Shown one piece after another: positions 57,636 to 64,000 of a stretch of 64,000 bases of DNA. Positions within the stretch are counted from its first letter, which is position 1. Each line of letters opens with the position of its first letter. Where the stretch lies: positions 62,001-126,000 of the forward strand of contig NZ_SWLG01000002.1 in the NCBI RefSeq assembly GCF_005747095.1. Direction: 5' to 3'. The translations under genes were made by a program, and so were the position numbers. This DNA comes from Exobacillus caeni (lineage in GTDB: Bacteria; Bacillota; Bacilli; Bacillales; Guptibacillaceae). The notes below the pieces were generated by a model. That model saw only the letters and a list, made by a program, of their open reading frames with translations. It did not search any database and was not told the origin of the DNA.

Positions 57636-58850
57636 GTGGAAAAGAAAATATTGATCATCTCCCAGAACTTTTATCCGGAAATAGGCAGTGCGGCAAACAG
57701 GATTAAAAATATCTATCAGCTTTTACAGGAACATAATTATAATGTTACTGTCCTCACTACTCAGCCTTCTTATCCTAATAAAAAGATTTACTATGACGAA
57801 AAGTTTTGGAATGACAGTTCATTAAATCACGATAACGGAAAAATACACCGTGTGAGTATTACAAACAGAAAATATTCAAGAAGCCTATTTAACCGATTGA
57901 TTTACTACCTGGAAATGATGGTTAAGATATTATGGTTTGTTCTCTGGGATAAAAGAAAATATGACTATGTCTTTGTTACAACTCCCCCAATTTTTATTGG
58001 GTTTGTGGGCTTGTTCGCAAAGCTGCGTTACAGAAGTAAGCTACTTTTAGATGTTCGCGATCTTTGGCCTGACTCTTTAAAAGGGGTGGGAGTATTTAAC
58101 TACTCTATTGTTTTGAAGCTGTTCAGTTATTTAGAAAGATTGCTTTATGAAAAAGCTGACAAGATTATCGTCAATAGCCTGGGTTTTGTAAAGCATATCC
58201 AAACGAAAGCCGGAGTGAAAGAGAGCCAGATCAGTTTCGTCCCCAACGCTGCTAGATCTGAAGAGGTTTCCAGAGAAAAATTTGAGATCAACCAGCCTTT
58301 TAAAGTAATTTATGCAGGAAACCTGGGACTGGCACAGGATATCGAGATTTTAAAGAAATTAGCCCGGAGTTTGGATGAGCATAACATTGAATTGACAATT
58401 ATAGGTTATGGCTTAAAAAGACCGGAGTTAGTAGAATTTATCAAAAATAATAGTCTGTCTAATGTTACCGTATTGTCGCCGCAAACGAGAAAAGAATGTC
58501 TGGCAATCATTGCCCGGCACCAGGTGGGAATTGTGACATTGAACAACAATGAAGTCTTTGAAACGGTCCTTCCCGGCAAAATCATTGATTATATGACTTG
58601 CGGAGTGCCGATCGTAGCGTCTGTTAAGGGATATTCGAAACAGGTGATCGAAAAGGAAAACACTGGTTTAATAGCATCGATGAACGATGCACAAGAAATG
58701 TTAGACCATATTTTCTACCTTCAAAACAATCCCGATTATCAAAAGATGTTGTCTGCTAATTGTATTCGGTTTATAAATGAGAAGTTTGTTTGGGAACGAA
58801 ATATTGAAATAGTGACAGCATATTTAAACAAAAAGCATATTAACGTTTAG
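57636..58850 (+). CDS. Glycosyltransferase family 4 (WbuB-like)
   Basis: 404 residues from GTG 57636 (AAAGGAGTGAGCC upstream). Two Rossmann-like halves (GT-B): ISQNFYPEIGSAANRI near residue 8, TTPPIFIGFVG near 115, DVRDLWPDSLKG near 140, then FKVIYAGNLGLAQDIE near 225 and GKIIDYMTCGVPIVAS near 320, whose acidic/EX7E-type region binds the sugar nucleotide. It adds a sugar, perhaps ManNAc or ManNAcA, to the lipid-linked polymer. Confidence 0.88.
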   Translation: MEKKILIISQNFYPEIGSAANRIKNIYQLLQEHNYNVTVLTTQPSYPNKKIYYDEKFWNDSSLNHDNGKIHRVSITNRKYSRSLFNRLIYYLEMMVKILWFVLWDKRKYDYVFVTTPPIFIGFVGLFAKLRYRSKLLLDVRDLWPDSLKGVGVFNYSIVLKLFSYLERLLYEKADKIIVNSLGFVKHIQTKAGVKESQISFVPNAARSEEVSREKFEINQPFKVIYAGNLGLAQDIEILKKLARSLDEHNIELTIIGYGLKRPELVEFIKNNSLSNVTVLSPQTRKECLAIIARHQVGIVTLNNNEVFETVLPGKIIDYMTCGVPIVASVKGYSKQVIEKENTGLIASMNDAQEMLDHIFYLQNNPDYQKMLSANCIRFINEKFVWERNIEIVTAYLNKKHINV

Positions 58851-58861
58851 GTAGGATGAAA

Positions 58862-60136
58862 ATGAATAAAGTCTGTATGTTTGTGTGGAATAGCTTTACG
58901 AATGATGCACGTGTTTTAAGAGAATGCACAGCACTCGGGAAGAAGGGGTATGAGGTCGATCTGATCTGTATTCATGACCCGGCGATCCCGGACCTTCCCC
59001 GTTATGAAGAACGGGATGAAAACTTTAAGATTTACCGGGTCAGAAGATATCCTGTTTTGCTGGAGATGGCCAAGAAAATGTACCGTTCTAAACGAATGCT
59101 GCTAATAATCGCCCTTCTGTTTCTTGCTTTTCTGTTTTACTTTCCAATTCCGGCCATTGTATTATCGCTCGTTGGCATAATCTTCTTAAAAACAAAGCTC
59201 AAAGGTTTTTGGATCAAAGGAAACGTTATTTTAAGAATGATACTAAGAGGCTTTCAAAGAAATTATCAAATCTATCATTCTAATGATTTAAATACACTTC
59301 CGCAGGGATATATTTGTGCAAAGCTGCGTTTTGGCAAAAAGAAACTGATCTATGATTCTCATGAGGTCCAAACCGATCGGACTGGGTATAACGGGTCGTT
59401 TTACGCGAAAATGGAGTCTTTTTTCGTAACTAAAATCGATGCGATGATCGTAGAAAATGATACAAGGGCCAAATACAATCAAGATTTATATGGCTTCTAT
59501 CCGTATGTGGTCCATAACTACCCGTTTAAGAAAATCAGCCAGTCCGATGAAAAAGCCCCGATTCATCAAATGCTTGGCTTGCCAGAAGGGGAAAAAATAT
59601 TACTCTATCAGGGGGGGATTCAATCCGGAAGAGGCCTAGATAAGTTGATACGGGCAGTGCCTTATATTAAAGAAGGCACATTAGTATTAGTCGGTGACGG
59701 GAAAATCAAGCCCGAACTAAAAAAGCTTGTAAGAGAATTAAACTTAGAGGAGCGGGTCAAGTTCATCCCAAAAGTTATGGTCGAGCAGTTACCGGCCTAT
59801 ACAAGAAACGGCTATATTGGATTTCAAGTGTTGAACAACGTATGTTTTAACCATTATTCTGCTTCATCCAATAAGTTATTTGAATATATCATGAGCGATG
59901 TTCCCGTTATCGCTTGCAGTTTCCCTGAAATCAAAAGAGTGGTGGAAGGGGAAGAAATAGGGCTTTGCATCGATTCCCATGATCACCAATCGATCGCAAC
60001 GGGAGTTAACAGGCTGCTCGAAGACCAAACCCTATACAGCGAATGTAAAGTGAATTGTTTGGATGCTAAAGAGAAGTATAACTGGGAAAACGAGGCTGTT
60101 AACCTCCTGGAAGTTTATCGTGCAGTAACGATATAG
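58862..60136 (+). CDS. Glycosyltransferase (GT-B, family 4-like) with a membrane hairpin
   Basis: 424 residues from ATG 58862; the ATG at 58856 abuts the GTAGG ribosome site. CMFVWNSFTNDARVLRECTAL at the N-terminus. Residues 78-115 contain two adjacent hydrophobic stretches that probably anchor the enzyme to the inner face of the membrane. IYDSHEVQTDRTG near 160, then LYQGGIQSGRGLDKLI near 247, LVGDGKIKPELKKL and SSNKLFEYIMSDVPVIAC in parts near 335. Works with its neighbour on the same polymer; sugar not known. Confidence 0.83.
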   Translation: MNKVCMFVWNSFTNDARVLRECTALGKKGYEVDLICIHDPAIPDLPRYEERDENFKIYRVRRYPVLLEMAKKMYRSKRMLLIIALLFLAFLFYFPIPAIVLSLVGIIFLKTKLKGFWIKGNVILRMILRGFQRNYQIYHSNDLNTLPQGYICAKLRFGKKKLIYDSHEVQTDRTGYNGSFYAKMESFFVTKIDAMIVENDTRAKYNQDLYGFYPYVVHNYPFKKISQSDEKAPIHQMLGLPEGEKILLYQGGIQSGRGLDKLIRAVPYIKEGTLVLVGDGKIKPELKKLVRELNLEERVKFIPKVMVEQLPAYTRNGYIGFQVLNNVCFNHYSASSNKLFEYIMSDVPVIACSFPEIKRVVEGEEIGLCIDSHDHQSIATGVNRLLEDQTLYSECKVNCLDAKEKYNWENEAVNLLEVYRAVTI

Positions 60137-60278
60137 AAATACAACAATCAAATAGAAACCGAATTATTTCATTTAATTTCATACAGTTTTTAAAAGTGAT
60201 TTATAAAATAAAAACTATTGAAAGGACAACAATGAATGATTGAATAGATACTAACTTTAGAATGGAGAGATGGTAATA

Positions 60279-61556
60279 ATGAAAATTTGCACAATCGGAC
60301 TGGGGTATATCGGACTGCCGACTTCTGTCATGTTTGCCAAACACAACACGGATGTAGTAGGGATCGACATCAATCCTGAAGTCATCGAATCCTTAAACGA
60401 AGGAAAGATTCACATCGAAGAACCGGGATTGCAGGAAGCGCTGACCGATGTAGTAAGAAGAGGAACTTTCAAGGCATCACTTCAGACTGAAAAAGCAGAT
60501 GCATTTATTATCGCTGTTCCAACTCCTAATTTGGATGACTTGCATAAGTCCTGTGATTTAACTTATGTACTTAGTGCTGTCAATGCCGCGATCCCTTACC
60601 TGAAAAAAGGCAATGTGTTAATCGTAGAATCAACCATTGCACCAAGAAGTATGGATGATTTTGTTAAGCCATTATTAGAAGAAGCGGGCTTTGTAGTAGG
60701 AGAAGACATCTTTCTTGTACACTGTCCTGAACGTGTTCTTCCCGGCCAGATCATGCACGAGTTAATATACAATAACCGTATCGTTGGCGGAATCACCGAG
60801 AACTGTACAGAAGCCGGAGCAAAGGTTTATGAAACATTCGTACAGGGAGAAATCATCAGAACAAATGCGAGGGCAGCCGAAATGTCCAAACTGATGGAAA
60901 ATACGTTCCGCGATGTTAACATTGCGCTTGCCAATGAGTTAACCCAGGTCTGTAACGAGCTTGAAATCAACACCCATGATGTGATCGAAATGGCGAATAA
61001 GCATCCAAGAGTTAATCTTCATACCCCGGGACCTGGTGTAGGCGGCCACTGCCTTGCAGTTGATCCGTACTTTATTGTTTCTAAGGCGCCTGACACGGCT
61101 AACCTGATCAACCTTTCGAGGCAGATCAACACCTCTATGCCTTCCTATGTAGTGAACAACATCAACAAACTGATGGAAAATGTCGGTGGGAAGACGTTAA
61201 CAGTGTTTGGTTTGACCTATAAAGGAAACGTCGATGACATTCGAGAAAGTCCGGCGATCGAGATCCTTGAAATGGTAAAAGCGCAGGGCAACTATGATGT
61301 TCGTGCGTTTGATCCGCATGTGAAAAGCGAATTAGTGGCAGATGATATGGAAGAAGCTGTATTGAATTCTGATTTAGTCGTTATTCTGACTGACCATAAC
61401 GAATTTAAAGATTTAGAATGGGACAAGCTTCAAAGAATGACGAACAAAAGAATATTCGATACGAAAAACGTGGTGCACAGAAAACATGCAGAATTTGATT
61501 ACATTAATTTCGGGAACTTACACTACTACCTTCAACAGGGTGCCATGACTGTATGA
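60279..61556 (+). CDS. wecC: UDP-N-acetyl-D-mannosamine dehydrogenase
   Basis: 425 residues from ATG 60279, nine bases after GGAGAG. N-terminal NAD site GLGYIGLPTSVMFA, SEC motif VESTIAPRSM near 115, EMSKLMENTFRDVNIALANEL in parts near 205 with catalytic lysine, active cysteine in PGVGGHCLAVDP near 255, and C-terminal FGLTYKGNVDDIRESPA near 310. It oxidises UDP-ManNAc, made by MnaA, to UDP-ManNAcA, giving an acidic sugar. This points to a teichuronic-acid-like or capsular polymer rather than ordinary wall teichoic acid alone. Confidence 0.92.
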   Translation: MKICTIGLGYIGLPTSVMFAKHNTDVVGIDINPEVIESLNEGKIHIEEPGLQEALTDVVRRGTFKASLQTEKADAFIIAVPTPNLDDLHKSCDLTYVLSAVNAAIPYLKKGNVLIVESTIAPRSMDDFVKPLLEEAGFVVGEDIFLVHCPERVLPGQIMHELIYNNRIVGGITENCTEAGAKVYETFVQGEIIRTNARAAEMSKLMENTFRDVNIALANELTQVCNELEINTHDVIEMANKHPRVNLHTPGPGVGGHCLAVDPYFIVSKAPDTANLINLSRQINTSMPSYVVNNINKLMENVGGKTLTVFGLTYKGNVDDIRESPAIEILEMVKAQGNYDVRAFDPHVKSELVADDMEEAVLNSDLVVILTDHNEFKDLEWDKLQRMTNKRIFDTKNVVHRKHAEFDYINFGNLHYYLQQGAMTV

Positions 61557-62356
61557 GGTATATGTTCCAGGTATTAAAGGAACAATTTACAAATCTCCAT
61601 CTTATTTTTCGCCTGGCGTTATACGAGGTGAAAAGCCGCTACCAATTGCACTATCTGGGTGTCTTCTGGCAGTTTCTAAATCCTGCTATCCAGGTAGGGG
61701 TCTATTGGTTTGTCTTTGGCCTGGGGATAAGAGGCGGCGAACCGATTGGAGATGTTCCTTTTTTTGTTTGGTTAGTTGCGGGGCTGATACCATGGTTGTT
61801 TATCAGCCCTTCTATTATCCAGGGTTCCAATAGTGTTTATACAAAAGTAAATTTGGTATCAAAGATGAAGTTTCCAATAAGCGTGTTACCTACAATTACC
61901 ATTGTGAGTAATGCGTTTAACTTTTTGATCATGCTGCTTGTCATCGGTCTTATTCTTTTTATTTATCATATAAATCCCGGCATGTATCTTTTGCAGCTGC
62001 CTTATTATTTACTGGGGTTGTTCGCATTTTTGTTCTCTTTTACATTACTTTGTTCCTCGATCTCTACCATTATTCGAGACTTTCAAATGGTGTTGCAATC
62101 AGTTATGAGAATGATGATGTATCTTACTCCAATTCTATGGAATATGGACAAACTCCCGGAGACACTTGTTACGGTTTTAAAATTAAATCCAGTTTTTTAC
62201 TTAATCGTAGGGTTCAGGAGTACTTTCCTTGGTACAGCCTGGTTTTTTGAAAATATGGTCTATACGGGTTACTTCTGGAGCGCTACGCTTTTCATCCTTT
62301 TGATCGGATCAGTCATTCACTTGAAATTCCGTGATAAGTTTGTTGATTACTTGTAA
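61553..62356 (+). CDS. tagG: ABC-2 type polysaccharide/teichoic acid export permease (TagG-like)
   Basis: 267 residues, starting in an ATGA overlap with wecC. Six membrane helices with the ABC-2 features LYEVKSRYQLHYLGVFWQFLNP in parts near 25, PWLFISPSIIQGSNSVYTKVNLVSKMKFP in parts near 80, and STIIRDFQMVLQSVMRMMMYLTPILW in parts near 175. With the following ATPase it flips the lipid-linked polymer across the membrane. Confidence 0.92.
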   Translation: MRYMFQVLKEQFTNLHLIFRLALYEVKSRYQLHYLGVFWQFLNPAIQVGVYWFVFGLGIRGGEPIGDVPFFVWLVAGLIPWLFISPSIIQGSNSVYTKVNLVSKMKFPISVLPTITIVSNAFNFLIMLLVIGLILFIYHINPGMYLLQLPYYLLGLFAFLFSFTLLCSSISTIIRDFQMVLQSVMRMMMYLTPILWNMDKLPETLVTVLKLNPVFYLIVGFRSTFLGTAWFFENMVYTGYFWSATLFILLIGSVIHLKFRDKFVDYL

Positions 62357-62374
62357 TCGGAGGCTTGATCGTTT

Positions 62375-64000
62375 ATGAAGCCAAAAGTAAGGTTTGAAAA
62401 TGTTTCAAAGAATTATAGCTTATATAGCAAGAGGTCAGACAAGTTAATGGAAATGTTTTTTAATAAAAAGAGAAACGACTCATTCTATGCTTTAACTGAT
62501 CTGTCATTTGAGGTCTATGAAGGGGAAACGATTGGGATCGTCGGCATAAACGGTTCCGGGAAGTCAACGTTATCGAACTTGCTTGCTCAGGTTATACCGC
62601 CGACGAGCGGTACGATTGAAATGAACGGAGACCCTTCCTTGATCGCTATTTCCGCCGGACTGAACAACCATTTATCAGGCTTAGAAAACATTGAAATGAA
62701 GTGTTTGATGCATGGTTTAAGTAAGCGGGAAATTGAAGAGCTTACACCTGTGATTGAAGATTTTGCCGATATAGGCACTTTTATCAAACAGCCTGTTAAA
62801 AATTACTCCAGCGGCATGAAGGCAAGGCTCGGTTTTGCGATTTCAGTCCATACCAATCCCGATATCCTTGTGGTGGATGAAGCGTTATCTGTAGGGGATC
62901 AAACGTTTTATCAAAAGTGCATGGAGAAGATTAATGAGTTTAAGAAACAGGGAAAAACGATCTTCTTTATCAGCCACTCGTTGTCTCAAATGAAATCAAT
63001 CTCCGACCGCATCATGTGGATTCACTTTGGTGAGATCAAAGATTTCGGCGAAGCAAACGAGATTATCGGAAAGTACAAGGGGTTCATCGATTGGTTTAAC
63101 TCACTCAGCAAAGAAGAAAAGAACGCTTATAAGAAGGAAATGGTAAGGGGGCAATCCAGAGGTCCCAACCGGCACAGGACTCGATTAAATAAGAAAAAAA
63201 AGACCAAAATCTCTTTGTTTTTTCAAGTCTTTCTTTTAAGTATCCTGTTGATCGGCTTTGGATCGCTTTTGTTCCTGAATACCTACGGAACGAGTGCTGC
63301 TGAACTCTTGAATCGCTTTAAGGATGAGGTGGTTGCAACTGATGACAAGGATTTCGCTTCTCGATCGGAAACAGTCAATTCTTCTCAAAACGAAGCGGTG
63401 GTACCGGAATCGAAGGTGGAGCATGTTAATCAGCCAGGGTTTGTTCGTGAAAAAAACATCGAGGCCTTTCGAACAGAAGATATGGTAGAAGTAGTGGACA
63501 CACTGAAATTTGCAGACCGGGTGTTTATAGAAGAAAGGATAAACGATACGTTCAAGGTGCGTCTTGATAACGATACTGTTTATGTGAAGGGCGGCAATGT
63601 GAAGGTGGGAGGAAATAATCCTTCAACAATGGCGAAAGCAGAGGATTTTATACCGGTCTATCCTAAATCTGTAGAAGCTGCCTATCAATATTATTTAACG
63701 TTTCTTAACGCAAAGGAAGAAAAAATAAAAGATTCCTTAAAGAATCTTACGAATGAGGCCGTTTTGAATAACGGAAAAAAAGACCTTGTTTATGGATATG
63801 ACAATGTTGTCTATCATTTGAACACCGAGGGTACTTCTGAATCACTGACGGTTAAAAATTTAAAACCGGACGTAGAAAAGTACTCCTCAATAAAGCAACT
63901 TGCTACCGTTTCCTCAAAAGACCAACAGGTGTTTTATGTGGAAGGAGCAAGCTATGATTTCTTATTTGATCTCAACGAAAAGACAGTGAAAATAAAATCG
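62375..64000 (+). CDS. tagH: Teichoic acid/polysaccharide exporter ATPase (TagH-like), 3' end beyond the window
   Basis: Open from ATG 62375 (AATCGGAGG upstream) to the last base, 542 codons with no stop. Residues 1-250 are an ABC ATPase: Walker A GINGSGKST near 60, signature YSSGMKARLGFA near 148, Walker B DILVVDEALSVGD near 168, FISHSLSQM near 203. A basic linker (NRHRTRLNKKKKT) leads to one membrane helix at about 280-300 and an extracellular part of 240 or more residues, as in B. subtilis TagH. The outside domain has no recognised motif in the visible part. Confidence 0.92.
   Translation, partial: MKPKVRFENVSKNYSLYSKRSDKLMEMFFNKKRNDSFYALTDLSFEVYEGETIGIVGINGSGKSTLSNLLAQVIPPTSGTIEMNGDPSLIAISAGLNNHLSGLENIEMKCLMHGLSKREIEELTPVIEDFADIGTFIKQPVKNYSSGMKARLGFAISVHTNPDILVVDEALSVGDQTFYQKCMEKINEFKKQGKTIFFISHSLSQMKSISDRIMWIHFGEIKDFGEANEIIGKYKGFIDWFNSLSKEEKNAYKKEMVRGQSRGPNRHRTRLNKKKKTKISLFFQVFLLSILLIGFGSLLFLNTYGTSAAELLNRFKDEVVATDDKDFASRSETVNSSQNEAVVPESKVEHVNQPGFVREKNIEAFRTEDMVEVVDTLKFADRVFIEERINDTFKVRLDNDTVYVKGGNVKVGGNNPSTMAKAEDFIPVYPKSVEAAYQYYLTFLNAKEEKIKDSLKNLTNEAVLNNGKKDLVYGYDNVVYHLNTEGTSESLTVKNLKPDVEKYSSIKQLATVSSKDQQVFYVEGASYDFLFDLNEKTVKIKS

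Overview
The window is a moderately AT-rich stretch of a Bacillaceae chromosome, probably Bacillus or a close relative such as Fictibacillus; species is not claimed. Grounds: strong AGGAGG-type ribosome binding sites, frequent TTG and GTG starts, and orthologues of B. subtilis genes (pxpA/B/C with ycsG and ycsI, a CYP102A fatty-acid hydroxylase beside a FatR-like TetR regulator, a GabR-type regulator facing gabT-gabD, yvgN, tagG/tagH). No rRNA, tRNA, prophage or CRISPR was seen.

Layout. 1-7300: end of a sigma-54 activator, then divergent pepV (-) and opp-like operon (+; oppA, oppB, oppC, asparaginase II), each with its own -24/-12 promoter. 7560-12830: FadR-type regulator, Cys/Met-type PLP lyase and a sugar-type ABC importer. 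12830-15070: accessory region with a deleted REP-associated transposase, a rearranged pseudogene and a heptad-repeat protein. 15080-21912: peptide-binding lipoprotein and M24 peptidase (-), divergent from a C-B-D-F peptide ABC operon (+). 22008-27538: LytS/AraC-type two-component system, symporter, gamma-glutamyltransferase and split chromate-type transporter. 27741-31987: GabR-like regulator and gabT-gabD. 32161-39140: minus-strand ureohydrolase, aldehyde dehydrogenase, NCS1 permease, nitrilase-family amidase and KynB-like cyclase, downstream of a PAS sigma-54 activator and a sigma-54 promoter. 39418-44106: small membrane protein, TetR regulator, self-sufficient P450. 44176-48763: 5-oxoprolinase operon (pxpB, pxpC, pxpA, ycsG, ycsI). 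49151-55388: two micro-ORFs, a peptide-binding lipoprotein with an amidohydrolase and a GbsR-like regulator, then two aldo/keto reductases. 55766-64000: a small unknown gene and a cell-wall polymer locus (mnaA, two glycosyltransferases, UDP-ManNAc dehydrogenase, TagG/TagH-like exporter, the last gene cut by the window end).

The common metabolic theme is scavenging of peptides, amino-acid amides, 5-oxoproline, GABA and guanidino compounds, with sigma-54 and possibly CodY control, plus fatty-acid hydroxylation and envelope polymer synthesis.

The most unusual structure is a system of short palindromic repeats between genes. Family A is 27 bases with core GGGACAGGTTCCTTGTCCC (14 copies, both orientations). 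Family B is 50 bases built from GGTGCCAGGCACC arms (4 copies). Family C is a palindrome with core AATCAAACGTTTGATT and covarying outer arms (6 copies plus a decayed one). A or B elements precede C in a fixed order, pairs of A or B in opposite orientation bracket small gene cassettes, and two cassettes exist as decayed duplicates. A RAYT-type HUH transposase is present but has lost the segment that should hold its catalytic tyrosine.
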